DNA of 64,000 nt. Origin: Flavobacterium lacus (lineage in GTDB: Bacteria > Bacteroidota > Bacteroidia > Flavobacteriales > Flavobacteriaceae). Position 1 is the first letter of the stretch. The number at the start of each line of letters is the position of its first letter. Position numbers and translations under genes: made by a program. This document shows, in pieces, positions 1 through 7,245 of the stretch. The notes under the pieces are model-generated. The model was given only the letters and a program-made list of their open reading frames with translations, had not been told where the DNA came from and ran no database searches. The stretch lies in NCBI RefSeq assembly GCF_003268815.1, contig NZ_QLSV01000007.1:124001-188000 (forward strand), read 5' to 3'.

Positions 1-792
1 TCGTCTGATGCCGTTTTAAGCCAAGAAGAAAAAGAAGCCGGTGTAGCCTTGATTGATATTGGTGGCGGAACAACTGATTTAGCGATTTTTAAAGATGGAA
101 TTATTCGTCATACAGCGGTAATTCCTTTTGGTGGAAATGTAATTACCGATGATATCAAAGAAGGTTGTTCAATCATCGAAAAACAAGCCGAATTGCTAAA
201 AGTAAAATTCGGATCAGCTTGGCCCGGAGAAAACAAAGACAATGAAATTGTTTCAATTCCCGGATTAAGAGGTCGTGAACCAAAAGAAATTTCACTAAAA
301 AATCTTTCAAAAATAATTAATGCTCGTGTGGTTGAAATTATTGAACAAGTTTTTGATGAAATTAAAACCTATGGATGTGATGATCCTAAAAAGAAACTAA
401 TTGCCGGAATTGTTTTAACCGGAGGAGGTTCTCAATTAAAACACATCAAACAATTGGTAGAATATATTACCGGAATGGACACTAGAATTGGTTATCCAAA
501 CGAACATTTGGCCGGAAATTCTGACGAAGAAATGTCAAGTCCGTTATATGCTACCGCGGTGGGATTAATGATGAATAGCATTAACAATAATAGTAAAAGT
601 GCCATTTTGATGTCAGAAATGGAACAATCACTTCCTAAAGGAGTAACCGTTGAAGAACCAAAAATTGAGTCTGTTGCCGAAACCCCAAAAGCAGCAGAAC
701 CAAAAAATGAAAGTACAGAGAATAAAATCAAACGTTCTTTCTTTGATAAGTATGTAGAAAAGATTAAAGAATTTTTAGATAATGCAGAATAG
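1..792 (+). CDS. ftsA: Cell division protein FtsA, 3' part (start lies before the window)
   Basis: The frame is open from base 1, so only about the last 263 residues are present. FtsA is an actin-fold ATPase that tethers FtsZ filaments to the inner membrane. Two actin-fold nucleotide motifs are visible: the phosphate loop DIGGGTTDLAIF (about residues 18-29 of the visible part) and the adenosine loop GIVLTGGGSQL (about 137-147). The last 20 residues (RSFFDKYVEKIKEFL) form an amphipathic helix, the usual membrane-targeting end. ftsZ starts 54 bases downstream, the standard division-operon order. The stretch of about 40 residues before the end is rich in Glu, Pro and Lys and is probably a flexible linker. 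Confidence 0.96.
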   Translation, partial: SSDAVLSQEEKEAGVALIDIGGGTTDLAIFKDGIIRHTAVIPFGGNVITDDIKEGCSIIEKQAELLKVKFGSAWPGENKDNEIVSIPGLRGREPKEISLKNLSKIINARVVEIIEQVFDEIKTYGCDDPKKKLIAGIVLTGGGSQLKHIKQLVEYITGMDTRIGYPNEHLAGNSDEEMSSPLYATAVGLMMNSINNNSKSAILMSEMEQSLPKGVTVEEPKIESVAETPKAAEPKNESTENKIKRSFFDKYVEKIKEFLDNAE

Positions 793-846
793 AACCTAGT
801 TCTGCACTATTGAAAAATTTAAAATGAATTAGAAAAACCAAGTAGT

Positions 847-2778
847 ATGACAAGCAACTCAGATTTTGGAAACATTTCATTTGATTTACCTAAAAACCAA
901 TCAAATGTAATTAAAGTAATTGGTGTTGGCGGTGGCGGAAGTAACGCCATCAACCACATGTTTAAACAAGGAATTAAAGGAGTAGATTTTGTGGTTTGTA
1001 ATACCGACTCACAAGCACTTCAAAACAGCCCGGTACCTAATAAAATTCAGTTGGGTGTTAACCTTACCGAAGGATTAGGAGCAGGTGCAAACCCTGAAGT
1101 AGGTCAGCAGTCTGCCATAGAAAGTATGGAAGACATTGATAAATTATTGGATAGCAACACCAAAATGATTTTCATTACCGCAGGAATGGGTGGTGGAACC
1201 GGAACGGGTGCAGCTCCTGTAATTGCTCAGATGGCCAAAGATAAAGATATTTTAACGGTTGGAATTGTTACAATTCCGTTTCAATTTGAAGGTAAAGTTC
1301 GTTCGGAACAAGCGATGTCCGGCGTTGAACGTTTACGTAAGCAAGTTGATTCATTGATCGTTATCAACAATAATAAATTAAGAGAAGTGTATGGAAATCT
1401 TGGATTCAAAGCCGGATTTTCAAAAGCAGATGAAGTGTTAGCCACAGCTTCTCGCGGAATTGCAGAAGTAATTACGCATCACTATACGCAAAATATCGAT
1501 TTAAAAGACGCTAAAACTGTGTTGTCAAACAGCGGAACGGCTATCATGGGTTCTGCCATTGCTGAAGGCGAAAACAGAGCTAAAGATGCCATTGTTTCTG
1601 CGTTGGATTCACCGTTGTTAAATGACAATAAAATTACAGGAGCCAAAAACGTATTGTTGCTTATCGTTTCTGGTTCAACCGAAATTACGATTGACGAAAT
1701 TGGCGAAATTAACGACCACATTCAAAACGAAGCAGGTCATAACGCCAACATCATCATGGGAGTTGGTGAAGATGATTCATTAGGAGATTCTATCGCCGTA
1801 ACCATCATTGCTACGGGTTTTAATGTGGAACAGCAAAAAGAGATCGTGAATGCTGAGCCAAAAAAAATAATTCATACGTTAGATGAAAATCAAACCAATA
1901 CGATCGACTTAAGTCAAAAAATTGTGGCTCCGATGTTAGGTGTTGCCATTGAAAAAGAAACTCCCAAAGCTTCAACGGAAGACAAAATTGTTTTTGAATT
2001 GATTGAAGAGTTGGAAGTAGTTGAGCCAAAAATGGTTTCAGAACTAATTCAAACAACCGATTTAATCAAAAATATTGATGTAACATATGAAATTGTTTCC
2101 CCTTTTTCGGAGAACCATTTGTTTGCCACAACACCGGAAGTTCGCGAAATTATCGTAAAAGACCCAGAATTTGTGATTGTAGAAAAAGAGCAAATAACCT
2201 TGTCTTTTGATTTGTCAGTTGAAAAAACAGTGGAAACCGAGGTAGAAAAAACAGTTCTTTTTGAACTAGACCCGATTGCAACAAACGAAATTATTGTGAA
2301 CGAACCTAAGCAGGTTATTCCAATGACAGAGGTCAACGAAACCGGCGTAATACGTTATTCTCTAGAAGAATATATGGAGATTGAATCGGAATTGCTAAAT
2401 TCTAAACCAATTGTAAATGTGGTGGAAGAACCGGTAAATGAAGAAATGAATATTACAATGAAAAAAGTAGAAACTCCTACTGCTTTTACCCCTTCATTTG
2501 ACGAAATCAACCCAACTTCAGAATTAACTATCGAAGAAACGTTGAAAATGCGTGCCGACGAAAGAAGAAAAAAGTTGAAAGATTTCAATTATAAATTTCA
2601 CAACAATTCTTCTCGATTAGATGAGATGGAAAAAGTGCCGGCTTATAAAAGAATGGGAGTGGATTTACCAACAAATTCTTCTATGAATAATCAATCCAGA
2701 ACATCGCTGGGAACAGATAGTAATAATGATGCTCAATTGAGATCAAACAACTCTTTTCTGCACGATAATGTGGATTAA
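847..2778 (+). CDS. ftsZ: Cell division GTPase FtsZ with a very long C-terminal linker
   Basis: This is the tubulin-like GTPase that polymerises into the division ring. The GTP signature GGGTGTG lies at residues 115-121, and the T7 synergy loop, which supplies catalytic acids to the next subunit, is read as N216-x-D218-x-x-D221. The GTPase domain ends near residue 325. A disordered, Glu/Val/Thr-rich linker of about 270 residues follows, then the partner-binding peptide PAYKRMGVDL near residues 598-607 and a further polar tail of about 37 residues. At 643 residues it is far longer than the roughly 380 of E. coli; long linkers are usual in Flavobacteriaceae. It lies 54 bases after ftsA, and a terminator hairpin follows it. 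Confidence 0.98.
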   Translation: MTSNSDFGNISFDLPKNQSNVIKVIGVGGGGSNAINHMFKQGIKGVDFVVCNTDSQALQNSPVPNKIQLGVNLTEGLGAGANPEVGQQSAIESMEDIDKLLDSNTKMIFITAGMGGGTGTGAAPVIAQMAKDKDILTVGIVTIPFQFEGKVRSEQAMSGVERLRKQVDSLIVINNNKLREVYGNLGFKAGFSKADEVLATASRGIAEVITHHYTQNIDLKDAKTVLSNSGTAIMGSAIAEGENRAKDAIVSALDSPLLNDNKITGAKNVLLLIVSGSTEITIDEIGEINDHIQNEAGHNANIIMGVGEDDSLGDSIAVTIIATGFNVEQQKEIVNAEPKKIIHTLDENQTNTIDLSQKIVAPMLGVAIEKETPKASTEDKIVFELIEELEVVEPKMVSELIQTTDLIKNIDVTYEIVSPFSENHLFATTPEVREIIVKDPEFVIVEKEQITLSFDLSVEKTVETEVEKTVLFELDPIATNEIIVNEPKQVIPMTEVNETGVIRYSLEEYMEIESELLNSKPIVNVVEEPVNEEMNITMKKVETPTAFTPSFDEINPTSELTIEETLKMRADERRKKLKDFNYKFHNNSSRLDEMEKVPAYKRMGVDLPTNSSMNNQSRTSLGTDSNNDAQLRSNNSFLHDNVD

Positions 2779-2800
2779 CTAACCTAAACAAATCGTTTTT

Positions 2801-2838
2801 AACCCGAAAATCAGAAATGGTTTTCGGGTTATTTTTTT
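2801..2838 (+). terminator. Rho-independent terminator after ftsZ
   Basis: A 10-bp perfect stem (aacccgaaaa pairing with ttttcgggtt) with a 10-nt loop is followed by a run of T. It closes the ftsA-ftsZ unit. Confidence 0.85.
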
Positions 2839-2845
2839 ATCTTTG
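2838..2845 (+). promoter_or_regulatory. Bacteroidota -7 promoter element (TATCTTTG) for the yqeY-like gene
   Basis: This is an exact match to TAnnTTTG, 47 bases before the ATG at 2893 and directly after the ftsZ terminator. No clear -33 TTG is seen. Confidence 0.5.
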
Positions 2846-2892
2846 TAAACCTTTAATAATGTATTTAATGGTTAATTTAAAATTAAATAAAC

Positions 2893-3342
2893 ATGAGTTT
2901 GCAAACCCAAATCAACGAAGAAATTAAAAACGCAATGCGTGCAAAAGACACGATAGCTTTAGAATCTTTACGCGCCGTTAAATCAGCTATTTTGCTAGCC
3001 TTAACAGAAGGGGGAGCAAAAGACGAATTGATGCAAGAGGATGAAATTAAACTTTTGCAACGATTGGTAAAGCAACGCAAAGATAGTGCTGCAATTTATG
3101 TAGAACAAGGAAGACAAGATTTGGCTGAACCTGAAGTTCAGCAAGCAGCAATTATCGAAAAGTTTTTACCAAAGCAATTATCGGAAGTAGAAGTGGAAGC
3201 AATTGTTGCTCAAATCATTACAGAAAACGGATTTTCAGGAATGGCTTCCATGGGACAATTAATGGGAATAGTCTCCAAACAATTGGCCGGAAGTGCTGAC
3301 GGAAAAACAATTTCAACTATTGTAAAAAAGCTTTTAGCATAA
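2893..3342 (+). CDS. GatB/YqeY domain protein
   Basis: This 149-residue soluble protein belongs to the YqeY family (PF09424), which resembles the tRNA-binding tail domain of the amidotransferase subunit GatB. It is helical, with the typical start MSLQTQINEEIKNAMRAKD, a central VKQRKDSAAIY segment and a C-terminal MGQLMGIVSKQLAGSADGKTISTIV segment shared with the GatB tail. The whole protein is this domain, which is the normal length for the stand-alone family. It is thought to help aminoacyl-tRNA or tRNA metabolism, but no reaction is established. It has its own promoter element and sits 37 bases before a tRNA gene; whether the two are co-transcribed is not clear. Confidence 0.9.
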   Translation: MSLQTQINEEIKNAMRAKDTIALESLRAVKSAILLALTEGGAKDELMQEDEIKLLQRLVKQRKDSAAIYVEQGRQDLAEPEVQQAAIIEKFLPKQLSEVEVEAIVAQIITENGFSGMASMGQLMGIVSKQLAGSADGKTISTIVKKLLA

Positions 3343-3379
3343 CATAATTTATTGTAGATTCGCAGTCTCAAGATTAATC

Positions 3380-3453
3380 GGCCTCGTAGTTCAACTGAAT
3401 AGAATATCAGATTTCGGCTCTGAGGGTTACAGGTTTGAATCCTGTCGAGGTCA
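3380..3453 (+). tRNA. tRNA-Arg (anticodon TCG), divergent D and T loops
   Basis: A full cloverleaf folds by hand. The acceptor stem is ggcctcg/cgaggtc (one G-U pair) with discriminator A. The D stem is gttc/gaat with a 9-nt loop, the anticodon stem tcaga/tctga with loop tttcggc, the variable loop gggtt, and the T stem acagg/cctgt with loop tttgaat. U33 is followed by TCG, which reads CGA (arginine). CCA is not encoded. Oddities: the usual G19 is A and the usual C56 is T, so the G19-C56 tertiary pair would become A19-U56, and the D stem has a G-U pair plus two A-U pairs. It may be functional with a compensated pair or a decaying copy. Confidence 0.82.
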
Positions 3454-3475
3454 CGAATAAATAGTAAAAAAAGAG

Positions 3476-3510
3476 AAAACGCCAAGCTTACTTGAGCGTT
3501 TTTTTGTTTT
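3476..3510 (+). terminator. Terminator after tRNA-Arg
   Basis: The arms acgc-caag and cttg-a-gcgt pair with a one-base bulge and are followed by a run of seven T. Confidence 0.7.
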
Positions 3511-3550
3511 TACTATTTTCAAAGCGGAGCTTTATTGGATGTTGCTATCA

Positions 3551-3568
3551 AAATACTGTCGAGCTCAC
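3551..3568 (+). repeat. Degenerate copy of the tRNA-Arg 3' end
   Basis: Aaatactgtcgagctcac matches the tRNA 3' end and the next base (3437-3454) at 15 of 18 positions. A repeated tRNA 3' end is the usual trace of integration at a tRNA, but only about 100 bases separate the copies, so a decayed tandem tRNA is equally possible. Confidence 0.4.
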
Positions 3569-3814
3569 AACTATGCATAATCGTACAAATGATTTTTAAG
3601 CTAGTTATTTTTTTAGCTTTTACTTTTAAATAACAAAACTAATGATTTTTCAATCGATAACTTTTCATACTTTATTAATGAATCAGAAGAGGTTTTTATA
3701 ATTAAAAGTCGTTAATTAGTGTTTTTATTACTTGTTATTTCCTTAGAGAAAAAAACAACATCAATTAAGTTGAATTAAATGGATTGTAACTAATCAACTT
3801 ACAATGGCAGGCAA

Positions 3815-4627
3815 ATGGATGGTATAAGTCTTTTTACATTTTTAGTATTGTTTTTAGGTTTCGGAATTCTGGCAGTAATAGCTTTTTATGTTGCTGAATA
3901 TTTTTACGCCAAGGTTTTTCATAAACCACTATTTGTGCATTTGTATTTTATGCCGAAAACATTAACGCATGAACAGCAGCGAATTCTAAGAGAAAAAATT
4001 ACTTTTTACAACCGTCTTTCTGATAAAAAGAAAAAATATTTTGAACACAGATTGGCTACTTTTATGGCCAATTACCAATTTATTACCAAGGAAGAATTGG
4101 TTTTAAATGAGGAAATAAAAGTATTCATTTCTGCCACTGCGGTCAAATTAACTTTTGGAATGCGAAAGTATTTGATTGATGTTTTTGACAAAATTATAAT
4201 TTATCCAGAGTCATATTATTCTACATCGAATGATGCCTGGCACAAAGGCGAATTTAATCCGAGAATGAAGGCCATCGTTTTTTCATGGAAGGATTTTTTA
4301 GAAGGATACGAATACCATAATGATAATTTGAATTTAGGCTTACACGAATTTGCCCATGCCGTTCATTTTCACGGACTAAAACGAACAGACAAGAGTTCGA
4401 TTCTTTTTACTCGAAATTACAATGCTATTTTGACCTATACAGCTCAACATCATGTGGCTAATAAATTAATTGATTCTAATTATTTTCGAATTTATGCTTT
4501 TTCAAATAGTTTTGAATTTATAGCTGTATTGTTGGAACATTTTTTTGAAACACCGGATGATTTTAGAAGAGAATTCCCTGAATTGTATGAAAAGGTAAGA
4601 AAAATGATAAATTTTCGATTCGATTAA
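3815..4627 (+). CDS. Membrane-anchored zinc peptidase of the MtfA (M90) family
   Basis: This is a 270-residue protein with one N-terminal membrane segment (about residues 5-28) followed by a cytoplasm-sized domain. The metallopeptidase motif HEFAH lies at residues 177-181. A downstream helix near residues 229-238 (SFEFIAVLLEHF) could supply the third glutamate ligand, as in MtfA. The family is established as zinc-dependent aminopeptidases; E. coli MtfA acts on the sugar-regulation protein Mlc, which Flavobacteria lack, so the target here is unknown. It stands alone between the tRNA and the CBS gene, with no recognisable promoter element. The start is the first ATG giving the membrane helix. 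Confidence 0.83.
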   Translation: MDGISLFTFLVLFLGFGILAVIAFYVAEYFYAKVFHKPLFVHLYFMPKTLTHEQQRILREKITFYNRLSDKKKKYFEHRLATFMANYQFITKEELVLNEEIKVFISATAVKLTFGMRKYLIDVFDKIIIYPESYYSTSNDAWHKGEFNPRMKAIVFSWKDFLEGYEYHNDNLNLGLHEFAHAVHFHGLKRTDKSSILFTRNYNAILTYTAQHHVANKLIDSNYFRIYAFSNSFEFIAVLLEHFFETPDDFRREFPELYEKVRKMINFRFD

Positions 4628-4719
4628 GGTACAAAAAAAGCATCAATTATACTATGACAATCGTCATTTGAACTCGCATAAGTAATGCTGAAATTTGTAA
4701 AGATTTAAAGCAGATTAAG

Positions 4720-5139
4720 ATGAAAAAGCAAGTTCCGGTTTCGACCATTATGACAAAAAATGTAATTAAGCTCAACTTAACGGATGATTTAACCAAAGCG
4801 GAAATGCTGTTTAAAAAGCATCATATTCGACATATTCCCGTTGTAAACAGCAATAAAATTATCGGAATGCTCAGTTATACCGATTTACTCCGAATATCTT
4901 TTGTTGATGCTGTTGATGATGAAGACGAAGTGGTAGATGTAACTGTTTACAATATGTTTACCGTTGAACAAGTGATGGCTAAAAAATTAGTCACTGTTGC
5001 ACCGGAAACCACCATCAAAGAAGTTGCAGAAATTTTATCTAAGAGAGAGTTTCATGCACTTCCCATTGTAGAAGGTGATTTGTTGGTTGGAATTGTAACA
5101 ACTACGGATATTATTAAGTATTTATTGGAGCAGTATTAG
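4720..5139 (+). CDS. Two-CBS-domain protein
   Basis: This 139-residue soluble protein consists almost wholly of a tandem CBS (Bateman) pair, about residues 5-60 and 78-137. Each repeat shows the family pattern of a pro-Val-(ser/thr)-xx-Met start and a (I/L)-(V/L)-G-(I/M)-(V/L)-(T/S)-xx-D end: MLSYTDLL and IVTTTDII. Such pairs bind adenosine nucleotides and act as energy-state sensors, often regulating another enzyme; there is no attached catalytic domain, so the partner is unknown. An inverted repeat tgac-aatc-gtca lies in the leader at 4663-4674. Its stop lies two bases from the stop of the convergent rpe gene. Confidence 0.9.
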   Translation: MKKQVPVSTIMTKNVIKLNLTDDLTKAEMLFKKHHIRHIPVVNSNKIIGMLSYTDLLRISFVDAVDDEDEVVDVTVYNMFTVEQVMAKKLVTVAPETTIKEVAEILSKREFHALPIVEGDLLVGIVTTTDIIKYLLEQY

Positions 5140-5141
5140 TT

Positions 5142-5804
5142 TTAATTATTTAACAATTTTTTCAAATCCGATATCGTTTGAGTCGGATTTTCTGCTTTAA
5201 AAACGAAGTTTCCTGCTACTAACACATCGGCTCCGGCTTCTGCTAGTTGTTTAGCGTTTCTGTTAGTTACACCACCATCAATTTCGATTAAAGTTGAGGC
5301 ATTGTTGCGAGTAATAATTTCTTTTAATTCCTTTACTTTTTTATATGTTTTTTCGATGAATGATTGCCCGCCAAAACCGGGATTTACACTCATTAAACAA
5401 ACCAAATCGATATCGTTGATGATGTCTTCTAATAAGCTAACTGGCGTGTGCGGATTCAATGCTACACCCGCTTTCATTCCTTCCGCTTTGATGGCTTGGA
5501 GTGTGCGGTGCAAGTGTGTGCAAGCTTCGTAATGAACGGTTAAATTCGTAGAACCAAGTTGAGCAAAGGTTTTGATATAGCGATCCGGATCGATAATCAT
5601 TAAATGAACATCGATTGTTTTTTTAGCATGTTTTGAAATGGCTTCTAAAACCGGCATTCCGAAAGAAATGTTGGGCACAAAAACGCCGTCCATAATATCG
5701 ATGTGAAACCAATCAGCTTCACTATGATTAATCATTTCAATATCGCGTTGCAGGTTGGCAAAATCCGCGGCTAAGACTGAAGGAGCAATTAACGTTTTTT
5801 TCAT
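5142..5804 (-). CDS. rpe: Ribulose-phosphate 3-epimerase
   Basis: The enzyme interconverts ribulose 5-phosphate and xylulose 5-phosphate in the pentose phosphate pathway. The 220-residue TIM barrel carries the family signatures: APSVLAADF at residues 7-15, the metal-binding HIDIMDG(VFVPN) near 38-49, VHLMI, the catalytic MSVNPGFGGQSF near 143-154, and EIDGGV near 177. The start at 5804 is chosen because homology begins at MKKTLIAPSVLAADF and a TAnnTTTG element lies only 26 bases upstream; a longer in-frame opening to 5945 is repeat-derived sequence. It is convergent with the CBS gene with a two-base gap and no terminator hairpin between them. Confidence 0.97.
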   Translation of the reverse strand: MKKTLIAPSVLAADFANLQRDIEMINHSEADWFHIDIMDGVFVPNISFGMPVLEAISKHAKKTIDVHLMIIDPDRYIKTFAQLGSTNLTVHYEACTHLHRTLQAIKAEGMKAGVALNPHTPVSLLEDIINDIDLVCLMSVNPGFGGQSFIEKTYKKVKELKEIITRNNASTLIEIDGGVTNRNAKQLAEAGADVLVAGNFVFKAENPTQTISDLKKLLNN

Positions 5805-5829
5805 TGTGTTGTTGTAGTTGTTGTTTGTG

Positions 5830-5837
5830 CAAAAGTA
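5830..5837 (-). promoter_or_regulatory. -7 promoter element (TACTTTTG) for rpe
   Basis: Exact TAnnTTTG on the minus strand, 25 bases before the ATG at 5804. It supports the short rpe start. Confidence 0.6.
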
Positions 5838-5909
5838 AAATTTTAAAGGCAAACGGGGAAGTCTTTTGTTTAAAACCTGAATTTTCTTTTTAGCACTGAG
5901 TTGCGTGAA

Positions 5910-6031
5910 GGATTGAAGTGAAAAGCCCGGAACAAAAAACGCCAATTTTCTTGAGCCAAAAAAGCGACCAACGGAAGCTCTTTTTGGGTTTTAGAAAATG
6001 GCGTTTTTTGTGAGGACTTGTAACGGAAAGC
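5910..6031 (-). repeat. Long-hairpin dispersed repeat, copy 1
   Basis: The element has an 18-nt core (5963-5980) flanked by 30-bp near-complementary arms (5933-5962 and 5981-6010). The outer borders read, on the minus strand, gctttccgttacaag at one end and gcttttcacttcaatcc at the other. Copy 2 at 46662-46791 has the identical 18-nt core in reverse orientation and matching borders, but different arms that are again self-complementary. It fills most of the 500-base gap between rpe and rpoD. An apparent reading frame across it is repeat sequence, not a gene. Confidence 0.75.
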
Positions 6032-6066
6032 CTGACCCTTGTGGTCACGCCCAAATGATGAGTAAT

Positions 6067-6087
6067 AACCTGAAACGAGTTCAGGTT
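6067..6087. repeat. 8-bp-arm inverted repeat
   Basis: Aacctgaa-acgag-ttcaggtt is a perfect inverted repeat in the rpe-rpoD gap. It lies beside a second imperfect repeat with the arms aagcaaaactccggg (from about 6090) and ccggattttgctt (to about 6140). No function is evident. Confidence 0.5.
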
Positions 6088-6138
6088 AAAAAGCAAAACT
6101 CCGGGAACCCGAGCGGAGCGAACAGACCGGATTTTGCT

Positions 6139-6176
6139 TCCTAAAAAAGCAAAACTCCGGTAATCAGCCGGAGTTT
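6139..6176 (-). terminator. Terminator of rpoD
   Basis: A perfect 9-bp stem (aaactccgg/ccggagttt) with a 7-nt loop is followed on the minus strand by ttttgctttttt. It lies 132 bases beyond the rpoD stop. Confidence 0.75.
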
Positions 6177-6307
6177 CAATCATCAATCAAAAAACGAACA
6201 GTTTAAACTGTTTGTAATTTTACTATTTTTATCGTTTGCGTATCAATTTCAGACTCGAAAAATACGAATTACTTTTATAAATCAAAGGCAATTGCGATAG
6301 AAAAAAC

Positions 6308-7171
6308 TTATCCCAAATAAGTTTTTAATATTTTACTTCTTGAGGTGTGTTTTAATCTACGGATTGCTTTTTCTTTAATTTGACGAACACGTTCGCGGGT
6401 TAAATCGAAGGTTTCTCCAATTTCTTCTAAGGTCATTGGATGTTGATCGCCTAAACCAAAATACAAACGAACTACGTCTGCTTCTCTTGGTGTTAAGGTT
6501 TCTAACGAACGTTCAATCTCTGTGCGAAGTGATTCGTGAATTAATTCTCTGTCAGGATTTGGAGACTCTCCAGAACGTAAAACGTCATATAGATTAGAAT
6601 CTTCACCTTCAACTAACGGAGCATCCATTGATAAATGACGACCAGAGTTTTTCATTGACTCTTTTACGTCATTGACAGTCATATCAAGTTCTTTTGCAAT
6701 TTCTTCAGCAGAAGGCGGTCTTTCGTTAGATTGTTCTAACAAAGCGTACATTTTGTTGATTTTATTGATTGAACCAATTTTGTTCAACGGCAAACGTACA
6801 ATACGAGATTGTTCTGCCAGGGCTTGAAGAATAGATTGACGAATCCACCATACTGCGTATGAGATGAATTTGAATCCACGTGTTTCATCAAAACGTTGAG
6901 CTGCTTTTATAAGTCCTAGGTTTCCCTCATTAATTAAATCGGGAAGTGTGAGTCCTTGATTTTGATATTGTTTAGCAACAGATACCACGAAACGTAAATT
7001 AGCTTTAGTTAACTTTTCCAAAGCACGTTGATCGCCGGCTTTGATGCGTTGAGCTAATTCTACCTCTTCATCGGCTGTAATTAAATCAACCTTTCCAATT
7101 TCTTGCAGGTATTTGTCTAGGGATGCAGTTTCACGATTAGTAACCTGCTTGGTGATTTTAAGCTGTCTCAT
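6308..7171 (-). CDS. rpoD: Primary sigma factor RpoD/SigA (short Bacteroidota form)
   Basis: This is the housekeeping sigma factor that directs RNA polymerase to the TAnnTTTG promoters found throughout the window. At 287 residues it lacks region 1.1 and the non-conserved region, as is normal for Bacteroidota. Visible parts in order: region 1.2 ([16 protein letters not shown]), region 2 with [20 protein letters not shown] and [15 protein letters not shown], region 3 with the linker, and region 4 with [16 protein letters not shown], and the -35-binding helix-turn-helix [20 protein letters not shown]. It is a single gene followed by a strong terminator. Confidence 0.98.
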   Translation of the reverse strand: MRQLKITKQVTNRETASLDKYLQEIGKVDLITADEEVELAQRIKAGDQRALEKLTKANLRFVVSVAKQYQNQGLTLPDLINEGNLGLIKAAQRFDETRGFKFISYAVWWIRQSILQALAEQSRIVRLPLNKIGSINKINKMYALLEQSNERPPSAEEIAKELDMTVNDVKESMKNSGRHLSMDAPLVEGEDSNLYDVLRSGESPNPDRELIHESLRTEIERSLETLTPREADVVRLYFGLGDQHPMTLEEIGETFDLTRERVRQIKEKAIRRLKHTSRSKILKTYLG

Positions 7172-7245
7172 TTATTTTCTACTTGAATAATAGTTTCATG
7201 TAGTTATACGTGAAGAGATAAATAAAAGTTACAAAAATTAAAAAA

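Larger units (their letters stand above)
3454..3814. other. AT-rich intergenic stretch downstream of the tRNA
   Basis: No gene is supported here. It holds the terminator at 3476-3510 and a degenerate copy of the tRNA 3' end at 3551-3568. From 3570 to 3814 there is only AT-rich sequence without a clear promoter element for the following peptidase gene. Confidence 0.6.

Noticed and set aside
3210..3485. A 91-codon minus-strand opening over yqeY and the tRNA
   Set aside because: It runs antisense through the tRNA gene and yqeY and has no homology of its own.
5890..6186. A 98-codon minus-strand opening with Ser/Arg-rich product in the rpe-rpoD gap
   Set aside because: It is built entirely of the long-hairpin element and neighbouring inverted repeats; similar product fragments (KSFRWSL) arise from the unrelated repeat copy at 46700, so this is not a gene.
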